Positions 43,735 to 53,062 are shown, numbered from the stretch's first letter. The stretch is DNA of 64,000 nt from JAWWPY01 sp963822825 (GCA_963822825.1 CAWGIW010000025.1:124001-188000), one strand, 5' to 3'. Notes: generated by a model not told the origin, from the sequence alone. A program made the numbers and translations.

Positions 43735-45392
43735 TCAGCCCCGGACGGTGGTGCCAGCGGCCTCGGGGGAGTCGTGGGCCGCCTCGGCGAGTTCGTCAGA
43801 GAGGGGGAGACCCAGCGGGTTGGCAGAATCGCCGCGGAGCTTCTTGACGGCCAGGCAGGAGGCGGCCCCCAGGAGCATTATCGCCGCGGGTACGGCCATG
43901 GTTGGTTTCAGCGCCTGGACGTATGCGTGCGTGAAGACCTGGGTCGCTATGTCCTGGATGCGGGTGGCGATGTCCTGCGGCACGCTCGGGGTGAGCGTCC
44001 GGGCGGTCCCGGACTCCCCGGCGCCCACCTGTAGCCCGTTCCTGGCGGCATGGGCGAAACTCTGGACGAACGTACCGCGGTACGCGGCGGGGACGGCCCC
44101 GGCCCGCTGCTGCGCTTGGTCTTTCAACTCGGAGGCTAGCTGGCTCTGAATGACGGCGCCGATCACCGCGGCGGCCAGCACCGAGCCGACCTGCCGCAGG
44201 GCGTTGTTGACCCCGGAGGCCGCGCCGGTTAGCCGTAGTGGGACGTTGCGCATGAGTTCGTTGGCCATGGGAGCGAAGGTGCAGCCGGCGCCCATTCCGA
44301 TGAGGAAGAGCGGGCCCGCGAAGTCGATCCAGCTCGCGCTGACGGTGGCGATCGCCGCGATCCACAGCAAGCCCCCAGCGAACGCGGTCAGCCCCGCCAT
44401 GAGGATGTATTTGCCGCCGAGGCGCCCCGAGAGCACGCCGGCCCTGCCATGATCATTGTTCCCAGTGCCAGGGGTAGCAGTGATAGCCCGGCCTTGAGCG
44501 CGCTGAAGCCCAGCACGGACTGCAGGTAGATCGTCATCGGCAGAAGCAGCCCGACGATGCCGAATGACACCGCGATCCCGATGAAGTTCATGATCGAGAA
44601 GTTACGGTCCCTGAACAGCGAGAAGGGCACCAGGGGCTCGTTGTCCTGCTGGCCGCGCTGGTAGAGCAGGAAGATCGCCATGAGCACGACAGCCGCGCCG
44701 ATCATGGCCCAGATCCAGGGGTTCCAGTTATACCGTTGTCCCTCGATGAGCGCGAAGGACATGCAGAACAGGGAGCCTGATGCTAGGAACACCCCGGTGA
44801 TGTCGAGTCTGTGCTGCACGACGCGCTGAGCGCTCGGCAGGATCGGCACGGCCATGAACAGGACGAGGATGCCGAGGGGTATGTTCACGAAGAAGATCCA
44901 GCGCCAGCCGAACTCGCTGACCAGCAGGCCACCGAGGGTCGGCCCGGCGGCGCCTGACACCCCGGCGACCGCGCCCCAGATGCCCAGCGCTAGGCCGCGC
45001 TTGTCGGCCGGGAACGTGACGACGATGAGCGACAGCGTCTGCGGCAGGAGCATCGCCGCTCCCAGGCCCTGGATGGCGCGGAACGCGATCAACTCCGTCG
45101 CGCCCTGCGAGAGCCCGCAGCCCAGGCTGGCCAGGGTAAAGACCACCAGTCCGGCAATGAATAGGGTCTTCTTTCCGCGCAGGTCGCCGAGGCGCCCCGC
45201 GGTGATCAGCAGGACGGCCAGGGCCAGGCTGTAGGCGTTGACGACCCACAGGATCTGGTCCAGCGAGGCGTGCAGCTCGTCAACCATGTTCGGGATCGCG
45301 ATGTTTACGATCGTCAGGTCCAGCAGTGTCATGAAGAACCCGAGGGACAGGGTGATCAGGATCGCCCACGGGTTACCTTTCCATCTACTCAC
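43735..45392 (-). pseudogene. DHA2-family MFS exporter 1, frameshifted
   Basis: A 14-helix drug exporter in two frames. The first part (45392 to about 44440) runs from MSRWKGNPWAILITLSLGF through motif A (TAGRLGDLRGKKTLF) to LALGTMIMAG. The second (about 44436 to 43735) resumes with VLSGRLGGKYILMAGL. One or four bases are missing at about 44440, in a GC-only run; with one base restored the product would be 552 residues. GTG 45392 follows AAGGAG. It is a close paralogue of the exporter at 47172-48811, broken at the homologous codon. Likely role: polyketide export. Confidence 0.8.
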
Positions 45393-45451
45393 GTCTGCTC
45401 CTTGCCGTGAGCCTGGCTGGCACTCACGATCTCGCTATCGCCAACGCGGTG

Positions 45452-45478
45452 AGTGTGACATCAGTAACCAATTGTAGT
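45452..45478 (-). promoter_or_regulatory. 27-bp conserved element upstream of exporter 1
   Basis: The 27 bases from AGTGTG at 45452 to TTGTAGT at 45478 match the element at 48975-49001 at 23 of 27 positions, including an identical 13-base block AACCAATTGTAGT. Each lies upstream of one of the two paralogous exporters (60 to 86 bases before the GTG here). A shared repressor site or promoter core is likely. Confidence 0.65.
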
Positions 45479-45585
45479 GGGGGGCCCAATAATCGTTTCA
45501 GGCCGTATGTCCCCACTTCCTTGGGACGAACGTCACATCCGTCACGCCCTCGTCCTGCTGGCGGGTGCCCGCCGAGAGCTCTCCA

Positions 45586-46857
45586 TCAGTCCGGGGCATC
45601 CCCCAGCCCGTCCATTGATCTGGGATTGTCGTCCATTGATCCAGGATTGACTGAGGTAGCTGCGGCATCGGGCTCGGTCACGGCGCGCCCGGGGGTGGCG
45701 GCGACGGGGCGGCGTGAGCGGCTCCATCGGTGCATGAACGGGCGTTCGACGATCCTGTACAGCAGCCAGGACAGCACCACCGAGAGCAGGAGAGCCAGCA
45801 CGGTCAGACCGAGCATCTCCCAGAGGGTCAGGTGGGGGCCCACGCCGTAAGAGTTGGCGGCGACACCGAGCGCCCGCGCACCGTAGTCGATCACCTGCTC
45901 GTGCACGAGGTAGAACGCGAATGAGATATTTCCGAGCCAGATCATGACGCGGCCGCTGAGCACCGAGGGGCGTCCGCTGATGTCGATGCTTGCGCCGGCG
46001 ACAATGATGAGGGCGAGCGGGATGACGGTGATCGACACCAGCCCATACAGGCCCGACGCGTACCGTGCGCCGATGTAGCAGCCGATGAGCAGGAGTGTGG
46101 CCGGTGCCATCCCGACCGGGCTCCGCCGCCCGGCAATCACGAGACGGGCCAGGATCATCCCTAGGACGAACTCCAGGCACCGGGTGACGGGAAAGAAGTA
46201 AACGAACCACAGTTCGTTCATCGAGTACGGCATGAACGGATAATGCTGGCCGCCGGCCATCAGATGCTCGGCGATGAGGGGCACGCACCAGATCGCCGCC
46301 ACCACCGCCCCGGCCCACAACCACAGCCGTTCCACCCGGAGCCTGCTGATCAGCCACAGCAGCAGCGGGAAGCAAAGGTAGAAGAACGCCTCACAGCACA
46401 GCGACCAGCTCACGCCGTCGACGCCGCTAAGGATGTCGTAGTTGGGTATCCACGCGTGGACCAGAAAGATGTTCGGGATGATCTCTGCGCTGGTGACCGT
46501 CTTATCGACGGCCATAGCCAGCAGTATCGCGGCAAGGGCGGTCACCAGATGGTTTGGGTAGATCTTGCAGGCGCGCCGTCGCCAGAAGGCCCTGGGAGTG
46601 TCGCCGGGGCGCACCGACCAAGTCAGGACGAATCCGCTGAGGACGAAGAAGAAGGAAACGCCTGTTCCTCCGAAGTTGCCCCAGACGTACTGCAGGCCGT
46701 GTGGGATCCATGTCATGCTCGCGGGGACGACCGTAAAGAGATCGTGCGAGAGGAAGACCGCGAAGGCGGCGATGAAACGCATGCCGGTAAGCGAGTTGAG
46801 CGACCTGACAGGTTTAGCCGACGAGGATTGAGCAGGCTTAGCGGCAAGCGTGGTCAT
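45586..46857 (-). CDS. Acyltransferase 3 family membrane protein
   Basis: A 423-residue protein with about ten membrane helices. LNSLTGMRFIAAFAVFLSHD near residue 20 carries the essential His of the acyltransferase 3 (OafA/NodX) family, and FFFVLSGFVLTWSVRPG near 65 is the next family block. Members O-acylate sugars or secondary metabolites. The ATG at 46857 has an AAGGAG site; a longer frame to 46896 is less likely. The C-terminus contains two NPxSMD(D/G) repeats. Placed between two exporters, it may acylate the cluster product or a sugar on it. Confidence 0.87.
   Translation of the reverse strand: MTTLAAKPAQSSSAKPVRSLNSLTGMRFIAAFAVFLSHDLFTVVPASMTWIPHGLQYVWGNFGGTGVSFFFVLSGFVLTWSVRPGDTPRAFWRRRACKIYPNHLVTALAAILLAMAVDKTVTSAEIIPNIFLVHAWIPNYDILSGVDGVSWSLCCEAFFYLCFPLLLWLISRLRVERLWLWAGAVVAAIWCVPLIAEHLMAGGQHYPFMPYSMNELWFVYFFPVTRCLEFVLGMILARLVIAGRRSPVGMAPATLLLIGCYIGARYASGLYGLVSITVIPLALIIVAGASIDISGRPSVLSGRVMIWLGNISFAFYLVHEQVIDYGARALGVAANSYGVGPHLTLWEMLGLTVLALLLSVVLSWLLYRIVERPFMHRWSRSRRPVAATPGRAVTEPDAAATSVNPGSMDDNPRSMDGLGDAPD
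45610..45651. repeat. Two tandem 21-bp copies in the acyltransferase C-terminus
   Basis: GTCCATTGATCTGGGATTGTC at 45610-45630 is followed without gap by a copy with three differences at 45631-45651. In the gene frame it encodes two copies of a seven-residue unit, NPGSMDD and NPRSMDG. Confidence 0.6.
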
Positions 46858-47171
46858 GAACACTCCTTCGGGCCAGGCTGAGTTACGGCTCGCCACTAGC
46901 CATCTCTGGCCATGGGTTTCTTTCGCCGTCTCGTATCAAGTGAGGTCTGGGTCGCTTGAGCCGGACGCAGTCAGCGTCGTCGCTACCCGGCGGTTGCAGG
47001 AGGTGCCAGGCGAGGCGCGGCTAGCGGTGCACGACGGTCGCCGGGCCACGCTCGTCCGGCATGAAGGTCCAGAGTTCCTCCGCCCGCGCCACCCCGATGG
47101 CGGCCACGCCGGAGCGCCCGGTGCCGGGCCTGATACTCCAGGACGGGCGTCGAGGGCGGCCGCCCGTGCGC
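46858..47171. other. Intergenic, no gene recognised
   Basis: The 314 bases between the acyltransferase start and the exporter 2 stop contain only shadow frames. The acyltransferase ribosome site (AAGGAG) is at its left end. I see no hairpin or repeat strong enough to list. Confidence 0.5.
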
Positions 47172-48811
47172 TCAGCCGACCAGGCTGGCGCCCTCGGCCT
47201 CAGAGTCGTCACCGGCGATGGGAAGGCCGTGCGGGTTGGCCGACGCGCCCCGGATGCCCTTGACGGCGAGGCAGGCGATCGCGCCGAGCAGCATCACCGC
47301 GGCGGAGACGGCCATAGTCGGCCGCATTGCGTCGATGAACCCGTGCCTGAAGATCTGGTCGGCTATGTCATGGATGCGCAGGGCGACGTCGTGCGGCACG
47401 CTCGCCGGGAGGTGTCCCGTGGTCCCGGTCTGTCCAACGCCGATTTGCAAGCCGTTCTTGCCCGACTGGGCGAAGCTCTGGATGAACCCGGTGCGGTAGG
47501 GCGGGGGGACCGCAGCGGCCCGCTGCTGCGCCTGGTTCCGCAGCGACAAGACGAGCTGGCTCTGCAGGATCGCGCCGATCACTGCGCCGGCCAGCACCGA
47601 GCCGACCTGCCGCAGGGCGTTGTTGACCCCGGAGGCCGCACCGGTCAGCTTCGGCGGGACGTTGCGCATGACTTCGTTGGCCATCGGGGTGAAGGTGCAT
47701 CCGACACCCAGTCCGATGAGGAAGAGCGGGCCCACGACGGAGGTCCAGCTCTTGCCGACGCTGGCGGTCGCCATGATCCACAGAATGCCGCCCGCGAACG
47801 CCAGCAGCCCGGGCATCAGGATGTACTTGCCGCCGAGGCGCCCCGCGAGTGCGCCGGCCGGCCGGCAATGATCATTGACCCTAGTGACAAGGGGAGCAAG
47901 AGCAGCCCAGCCCTGAGCGCGCTGAAGCCCAGGACGGACTGCAGGTAGATCGTCAGCGGCAGGAGCAGCCCGACGATGCCGAACGCCACCGCGATCCCGA
48001 TGAAGTTCATGATCGAGAAGTTGCGGTCCCTGAACAGCGAGAAGGGCACCAGGGGCTCGTTGTCCTGCTGGCCGCGCTGGTAGAGCAGGAAGATCGCCAT
48101 GAGCACGACGGCCGCGCCGATCATGGCCCAGATCCAGGCGTTCCAGTTGTACCGCTGCCCTTCGATGAGCGCGAAGGACAGGCAGAACAGCGAGGCGGAG
48201 GCCACCAGGACCCCAGTGATGTCGAAGCGGTGCCTGACGGTGCGGCGCATGGCCGGCATGATCGCTACGGCCATGAAGAGGACCAGGACGCCGAGGGGGA
48301 TGTTCACGAAGAAGATCCAGCGCCAGCTGAACTCGGTGACCAGCAGCCCGCCGATGCTCGGCCCGGCGGCACTGGAGACTCCCGCGACCGCACCCCAGAT
48401 GCCCAGCGCCACGCCGCGTTTCTCGGAGGGGAACGTGTCGACAATGAGCGACAGCGTCTGCGGCAGCAGCATTGCCGCTCCCACGCCCTGGACGGCGCGG
48501 AACGCGATCAACTGCGCTGGATCCCGCGCGAGACCGCAGGCCAGGCTGGCCAGCGTGAACAGCGCAACCCCCATGATGAACAGGGTTTTCTTTCCGCGCA
48601 GGTCGCCGAGGCGGCCCGCCGTGATCAGCAGGACGGCCAGGGCCAGGGTGTAGGCGTTGACGACCCACAGGACCTGATCCAGCGAGGCGTGCAGCTTGTC
48701 GACCATGCTCGGGATCGCGATGTTCACGATCGTCAGGTCCACCAGCGTCATGGAGAACCCGATGGACAGGGTGATCAGGATCGCCCACTGGTTACCGCGC
48801 CATCTGCTCAC
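47172..48811 (-). pseudogene. DHA2-family MFS exporter 2, frameshifted
   Basis: Paralogue of exporter 1 with the same 14-helix layout. GTG 48811, after AGGAGGAAAC, starts VSRWRGNQWAILITLSIGF. Motif A is TAGRLGDLRGKKTLF, and SLFRDRNFSIMNFIGIAV is identical to the paralogue over most of its length. The frame breaks near 47860 inside a GCCGGCCGGCCGGC run and resumes as ALAGRLGGKYILMPG down to the stop at 47172. Restoring one base gives 546 residues. Likely exporter of the cluster product, if the frame is really intact. Confidence 0.8.
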
Positions 48812-48974
48812 GTTTCCTCCTGCCCGTGGGCCAGGCAAGCGCTCACGGTGTCGTTGTCGCCCACCGTGGGCGACCCTGTTTGCGGCTTTCCGGCCAGTTC
48901 TGGTACGCGATCGAGCCTCGCGTGCATCTGCGCGACGCTCGTCTCCGCGTTAGCTAAAGGGCTCTGGCGCGATA

Positions 48975-49001
48975 AGTGTGTCATTTGCAACCAATTGTAG
49001 T
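48975..49001 (-). promoter_or_regulatory. 27-bp conserved element upstream of exporter 2
   Basis: Matches the element upstream of exporter 1 at 23 of 27 positions, including the 13-base block AACCAATTGTAGT at 48989-49001. It lies about 165 bases before the GTG. On the minus strand a TTGCAA box and an ACTTAT box could act as promoter elements. The rest of the 309-base gap 48812-49120 shows no gene. Confidence 0.65.
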
Positions 49002-49120
49002 TCAGGCAACGGGCCATGCAATAGGGCCACCGTCACAAGCCGCGCTCAGCCTGCCTCGCTGTCTGGCCGGCCGAGGACGTGCCTGGGAGATCTCGCTATC
49101 GACCGGCGATTGCGCGAGCG

Positions 49121-49489
49121 CTATGCGACGCAGACACCTTCCACCGCGATCTTCTCGTAAATGTGTGGGTATGCGACTATCCCTTCGGGAAACTTGCTGG
49201 CGTTCTTCCTGAACTTCGGATTGGAGTGGGCGCGGGCGAGTGCTTCGGTGGACTCCCAGACCCCGATGTTCACCAGCAGCTGGCTGTTGGCCGTGCCCCG
49301 GAGCAATTGCGTTGAGATAAAGCCAGGGCTGGCCTTCATGACCGAGGCGTCATCGTGCCAGATTGACAGGAACTCCGCCATGGCGTCCCGTGGCACGACG
49401 AACGTGTTGATCACCACGACGGAACCGGTCTTCTCCTGAAACTGGGACGCGAGCGGCGTCGAAGGATCCAGAGTGTCAACCTTGATCAT
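49121..49489 (-). CDS. ABM-family monooxygenase 1 (putative quinone-forming)
   Basis: A 122-residue cofactor-free monooxygenase-like protein of the dimeric alpha/beta-barrel ABM family. VVVINTFVVPRDAMAEFLSI, then SPGFISTQLLRGTANSQLLV and NIGVWESTEALARAHSN, is the standard pattern. Such enzymes oxidise phenolic rings in aromatic polyketides, as in anthrone oxidation. It is about 65 per cent identical by eye to the second copy at 51002-51367, indicating duplication. ATG 49489 is the start, after GAAGGCAG. Confidence 0.85.
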   Translation of the reverse strand: MIKVDTLDPSTPLASQFQEKTGSVVVINTFVVPRDAMAEFLSIWHDDASVMKASPGFISTQLLRGTANSQLLVNIGVWESTEALARAHSNPKFRKNASKFPEGIVAYPHIYEKIAVEGVCVA

Positions 49490-49563
49490 CTGCCTTCTGC
49501 CTTCCGGTGCGGATCACTATGAATGGTTATCTGCCGCCATAAGCCCGATGTGAGCCGGTCAGC

Positions 49564-50109
49564 TCACCCATCTGAGATCGGGTGAGCTGCCCACGGCTCA
49601 TCTTCGAGCGCGCTCATCGACCCTCGGAAGAAGATCAGTGGTTCATGGTTTTCGCGCGGAGCACCCAGTTCGATCACCTCGCCGAGGAAAATGGTGTGGT
49701 CACCGCCCTCGAACTCGTTGACGAGCCTGCAGGCCAGGAAGGCCAGGGCCTCGCTGAGGATCGGCATTCCCTCGGCCGAGTGGTGGTGCGCCACGTCCTG
49801 GATTGCCGCGGTATCTTTCCTCGCGAAAGTCCAGGCGAGCCGTTCCTGCCGTCCCGCCAGGAAGTTGACCACGAACATGCGGGATTCCTCTACCACCGTA
49901 CGGAGCCGTGATTCCTTGTGCAGGCAGAACAGGACCAACGGGGGATCGAGGGAAACGGAGGTGAAAGAGTTGACGGTGGCCCCCATCGATCGGCCGCTCT
50001 CTCCGCTGGTAATCACGGTCACGCCGGTGACGAAGAGACCGCACACGCTGCGCAGCAGTTTTCCTTCGATCGGCTGAGCCGCGTCAACTGACTGAATTAC
50101 GGAGGTCAC
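49564..50109 (-). CDS. Flavin reductase (NADH:FMN/FAD oxidoreductase)
   Basis: A 181-residue split-barrel flavin reductase. RSVCGLFVTGVTVITSG, GATVNSFTSVSLDPPLVLFC near residue 44 and GGDHTIFLGEVIELG near 140 are the flavin-binding blocks of the DIM6/NTAB family. It makes free FADH2 or FMNH2. In this cluster the obvious users are the flavin-dependent halogenase and perhaps a monooxygenase. ATG 50109 follows GGGGATAT. Preceded on the same strand by the SDR gene and a hairpin terminator. Confidence 0.9.
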   Translation of the reverse strand: MTSVIQSVDAAQPIEGKLLRSVCGLFVTGVTVITSGESGRSMGATVNSFTSVSLDPPLVLFCLHKESRLRTVVEESRMFVVNFLAGRQERLAWTFARKDTAAIQDVAHHHSAEGMPILSEALAFLACRLVNEFEGGDHTIFLGEVIELGAPRENHEPLIFFRGSMSALEDEPWAAHPISDG

Positions 50110-50150
50110 GAATATCCCCTCTACCTATGGTTGTGACTCGTAGCATGTAA

Positions 50151-50185
50151 CCCCGCTGATCTGCTACGCACGCGGATCAGCGGGG
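50151..50185 (-). terminator. Hairpin terminator after the SDR gene
   Basis: CCCCGCTGATC at 50151-50161 pairs perfectly with GATCAGCGGGG at 50175-50185, with a 13-base loop. It begins eight bases past the SDR stop and precedes the flavin reductase start, so the two genes may be separate or only partly coupled. Confidence 0.75.
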
Positions 50186-50192
50186 ATGCATG

Positions 50193-50924
50193 TCAGAACA
50201 TTCCGCCTCCGGCGCGGATGGCCTGCCCGGTGATCCAGCGTCCCTGGTCGGAGATGAGGAACGCCACGACATCGGCGATGTCCTCCGGTTCGCCCAGACG
50301 CCCCAACGGTGTTTGCATGAGGATCTGGTTGACAATGTCAGCGGACACGCCCTCTGCGGCGTCGGTGCGGGTGACGCCCGGCAGGACGCTGTTCACCGTG
50401 ATTCCGCGGGGGCCGAGTTCCTTGGCGAGTGTCATCGCCATCGCGTCGCCGGCCGCCTTGCTCGCCGCGTAGACGGCGGTGCCCGGGCGGTGGGTCAGGG
50501 CGATCCCGCTGGAGATCACGACGATCCGGCCGCCGTCGCGGAGCCGGTTGGCGGCCTCGCGTAGGGCCACGAACGTCGTCCGGGTGTTGGTCGAGAAGAT
50601 GTTGTCGAAATCCTCGTCGGTGGCCATCGCGATCGGCGCGAAACCGCCGACACCGACGTTGTTCACCAGGATGTCCAACCCACCGAAGTGCTGTTCGGCG
50701 GTGTCGAACAGTCCGCGCAGTTGCTGGGGGTCGACGACATCGGCCCGCGCCGCGACGGCGTGGCCGCCGTTGGCCTTGATCGCGGCCACGACCTTCGCGG
50801 CCGCCTCCTCGTTGGTCCGGTAGTTGACAACCACACTGACGCCGTCAGCTCCGAGCCGCTCGGCGATGGCCCGGCCAATTCCGCGCGAGCATCCGGTAAT
50901 GAGCGCGACTTTATCGTGCGCCAT
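50193..50924 (-). CDS. SDR-family oxidoreductase
   Basis: A 243-residue NAD(P)-dependent reductase of the classical short-chain type. The cofactor motif ALITGCSRGIGRAIAERLG near residue 8, LVNNVGVGGFAP near 85, the catalytic Ser in VVISSGIALTHRPG and YAASKAAGDAMAMTLAKELG (Tyr-x3-Lys) near 150 are present. Probably a tailoring ketoreductase. ATG 50924 (MAHDKVALITG) has an AAGGTG site; an in-frame GTG at 50936 is possible. It ends in a GGGMF tail typical of the family. A strong hairpin follows the stop. Confidence 0.92.
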   Translation of the reverse strand: MAHDKVALITGCSRGIGRAIAERLGADGVSVVVNYRTNEEAAAKVVAAIKANGGHAVAARADVVDPQQLRGLFDTAEQHFGGLDILVNNVGVGGFAPIAMATDEDFDNIFSTNTRTTFVALREAANRLRDGGRIVVISSGIALTHRPGTAVYAASKAAGDAMAMTLAKELGPRGITVNSVLPGVTRTDAAEGVSADIVNQILMQTPLGRLGEPEDIADVVAFLISDQGRWITGQAIRAGGGMF

Positions 50925-51001
50925 GAGATAGATCACCTTCCATAGCAGGCTCCAGTTATGCGGTCGTGGTCACAGGTCGCGAATCGCAATAGAAGCGAGC
51001 G

Positions 51002-51367
51002 CTAGGCGACGCAGACTCCCTCGACCGCGATCTTCTCGAAGATGTGCGGGTATGCGGTTATCCCGTCCGGATATTTGCTGGCCGCCGCCTGGAACTCCGG
51101 CTGGGAGTATGCGGCGAAGAGCGCCTCGGTGGACTCCCAGACCGCGACGTTCACCAGGAGCTGGCTGTCGGCCGTACCCCGGTGCAGCTGCGTCGAGATG
51201 AGGCCCGGGCTGGCCTTCATGAACGAAGCGTCCTCCCTGAAGACCGTCAGAAATTCCTCCATCATTTCCCTAGGCACGATTATCGTGTTGATCAGGGTGA
51301 TGGGGCCAGTCTTCTCATGGAACTGGGAAAATAGTGGCGTTGAAGGATCCATATCATCAATGATCAT
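51002..51367 (-). CDS. ABM-family monooxygenase 2
   Basis: A 121-residue paralogue of the ABM protein at 49121-49489, sharing DPSTPLFSQFHEKTG, INTIIVPREMMEEFL, SPGLISTQLHRGTADSQLLV and the ending EKIAVEGVCVA. The start is taken as ATG 51367, which lines up with the start of copy 1; an ATG at 51385 adds six residues. With two paralogues flanking the reductase genes it is probably an oxygenase for two different ring positions, but that is inference. Confidence 0.85.
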   Translation of the reverse strand: MIIDDMDPSTPLFSQFHEKTGPITLINTIIVPREMMEEFLTVFREDASFMKASPGLISTQLHRGTADSQLLVNVAVWESTEALFAAYSQPEFQAAASKYPDGITAYPHIFEKIAVEGVCVA

Positions 51368-51418
51368 CTGATCTTCGCTTTCCATTTTAGAGCGTTCTGG
51401 GAATTGCCGTCCATCATT

Positions 51419-51475
51419 CGCGGACAGTCATGGTTAGCGTCCACGGGGGCAGCGCCGCGAACCATGACTGCCGCG
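51419..51475 (-). terminator. Long hairpin after the small ABM-like gene
   Basis: CAGTCATGGTT at 51425-51435 pairs with AACCATGACTG at 51460-51470, and CGCGG/CCGCG extend it past a bulged A (51419-51475). The loop is 24 bases. It lies after the stop of the 98-residue gene and before the start of ABM copy 2. Confidence 0.7.
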
Positions 51476-51518
51476 ATTCAGGCGGTTGCCCATGATGGTC
51501 GCGGACCTGGCATTGCCG

Positions 51519-51815
51519 TCAGTTGAAGCGGAACGAACCGGACTCGTGCAGCACGGTCATGACCGACGGCTCGTCGCAGCGCTCGTCGAGGTTCTCGCGG
51601 TAGCGCTGGAACGCTTCCAGCTTCTCGGTGCCGGGCACTGGAAAGACATCGGCATTGACGAAGGCCACGAAGCTCACCTTGTCGTCGAGCTGGAAGGTCG
51701 CTTCGCGCAGGCCGTCCAGCGAGGCCGACTCGAGCGCCGTATAGACATCCCGGTGCAGAGCCAGGTGTCGTTCCAGCTGGTCGGGCTTTACCTTGTAGTT
51801 GATCATCATCCACAT
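51519..51815 (-). CDS. Small dimeric alpha/beta-barrel protein, ABM-like
   Basis: A 98-residue protein. MWMMINYKVKPDQLERHLAL, a helix with LREATFQLDDKVSFVAFVN and an end of MTVLHESGSFRFN give the ferredoxin-like strand order seen in ABM-type enzymes, but similarity to the two neighbouring ABM copies is low. It may be a cyclase or monooxygenase. ATG 51815 follows AGAGGAAC. A hairpin terminator follows the stop. Confidence 0.7.
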   Translation of the reverse strand: MWMMINYKVKPDQLERHLALHRDVYTALESASLDGLREATFQLDDKVSFVAFVNADVFPVPGTEKLEAFQRYRENLDERCDEPSVMTVLHESGSFRFN

Positions 51816-51912
51816 GATTAGTTCCTCTTCTCGTTGAGAGTAGTGCGGACAGCAGGACAGCGAGCGCGGCTCATTCGTACGCCCGCGATCACTTGGCCAT
51901 CATCTGATGCAT

Positions 51913-52536
51913 CTATGACGTTGGTGTCAGCACTACGATGGGGATGGGTCGCTTGGCTCTCTTCTGGAATTCTCCGATGAATGGATAGACATCGATGAAG
52001 CCCTGCCACATTTCATCCCGCTCGGGCCCGGACGACAGCACCTTGGCATTGACATCGATCAGTTCTCTGCCGATATCTATGGTCGCCTTGGGGTGGGCAC
52101 GAATGTTCAGGAACCACAACGGATGAACGGCCGCCGGGCCGCCGGGCACGTCGAAGTGGCCGGGCACGGCGGCTACCACGAAGCGGCCGCGATCATACTG
52201 GTAGCCCACCGGGGTGGTGCGCTCTTTCCCGGATTTCCTGCCAATAGTTGTGAGAAGCAGGGCGTCCAGGTCCCCGAACCGCCCGAGGACCTTTCCGTGT
52301 GACTTTCGGAAGAGATAGATGTTCAGGCGGATGAAGAATCGGCCGATTACCTTGTTGGCTTTCGACGGCGGCTTCGAATAGAGAAAGACATTGAACCGGA
52401 CGAACGCTTTTATGAACCTGCCGGCATTCAATTCGGGCCTCGTTGTAGACCACGAGGTCAGCATTTGCCTTTCCTGTGTTTCGGGTGCGGGCTCCGGCAA
52501 GGAAGCCGTTGTTGGCTCCGGCCTGGTTTCTGGCAT
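51913..52536 (-). CDS. Deazaflavin-dependent nitroreductase family protein with N-terminal extension
   Basis: About 207 residues. The F420-binding block LLTTIGRKSGKERTTPVGYQ and PLWFLNIRAHPKATIDIG are the family motifs, here preceded by about 90 residues of a proline/glutamate-rich leader and a helical KPPSKANKVIGRFFIRL part. ATG 52536 starts right after the cupin stop, with AAGGA overlapping that stop. It is the largest of the three family members in the window. A tailoring reduction is plausible. Confidence 0.82.
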   Translation of the reverse strand: MPETRPEPTTASLPEPAPETQERQMLTSWSTTRPELNAGRFIKAFVRFNVFLYSKPPSKANKVIGRFFIRLNIYLFRKSHGKVLGRFGDLDALLLTTIGRKSGKERTTPVGYQYDRGRFVVAAVPGHFDVPGGPAAVHPLWFLNIRAHPKATIDIGRELIDVNAKVLSSGPERDEMWQGFIDVYPFIGEFQKRAKRPIPIVVLTPTS

Positions 52537-52540
52537 GGGC

Positions 52541-53062
52541 TTAATCCTTTTCCTGGTTGGGATGGCTGGAGTTGCCACTGGGTGGCACCGCTCGCGGGCC
52601 GCCCTGCGGAGGAAAAGCAACGATGCGGTGCCTCATCCCGAGTTCCCGAATCCGGTCCCACTCTGGAGGCGGCTCTTCGCTCAGCAGCTGGCTCAGCTCG
52701 GCGAAGAACTTCTCGATACCGCCCGGGGCCGTGGTGCACAGCATCTTGCTCGGCCTGTGCCACGTGTTGACGAACGAGTGGCCGACCCCCCGGGGGCCGT
52801 AGACGAGCGCGCCGGCTGGGGCCTTGTGCACGTCATCGCCGAGTCTGATATCGAACCCGCCCTCGATGACGTAGAAGGCTTCGTCCGTGTCTTCGTGGAT
52901 ATGGAACAGCGAGCCCTCGCCGGGGGGAACGCTGACCTCGTAGAAGGAGTACCGGCCCCCGGTATCCTCACCACGGAGCAGAAAGCGCGCGGCTTCCTCC
53001 CCGCCCCACGTGATCGGCTCGACGTCATCGAGATGGACGAGCTTGCCTGTCCTGATCGTCAT
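52541..53062 (-). CDS. Cupin-domain protein
   Basis: A 173-residue single-domain cupin. LFHIHEDTDEAFYVIEGGF near residue 50 supplies the His and Glu metal ligands and a GVGHSFVNTW segment near 95 the last His. Polyketide-cluster cupins serve as cyclases or oxygenases; none can be assigned. ATG 53062 starts MTIRTGKLVHLDD. It is four bases upstream of the nitroreductase gene and 60 bases downstream of the halogenase stop. Confidence 0.87.
   Translation of the reverse strand: MTIRTGKLVHLDDVEPITWGGEEAARFLLRGEDTGGRYSFYEVSVPPGEGSLFHIHEDTDEAFYVIEGGFDIRLGDDVHKAPAGALVYGPRGVGHSFVNTWHRPSKMLCTTAPGGIEKFFAELSQLLSEEPPPEWDRIRELGMRHRIVAFPPQGGPRAVPPSGNSSHPNQEKD

Noticed and set aside
46850..47263. Plus-strand frame of 137 residues in the gap before exporter 2
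   Set aside because: No recognised motif, poor start and repetitive arginine/proline content.
49551..49568. GTGAGC/GCTCAC six-base stem at the flavin reductase stop
   Set aside because: Short, overlapping the stop codon and without extension; not strong enough for a terminator call.
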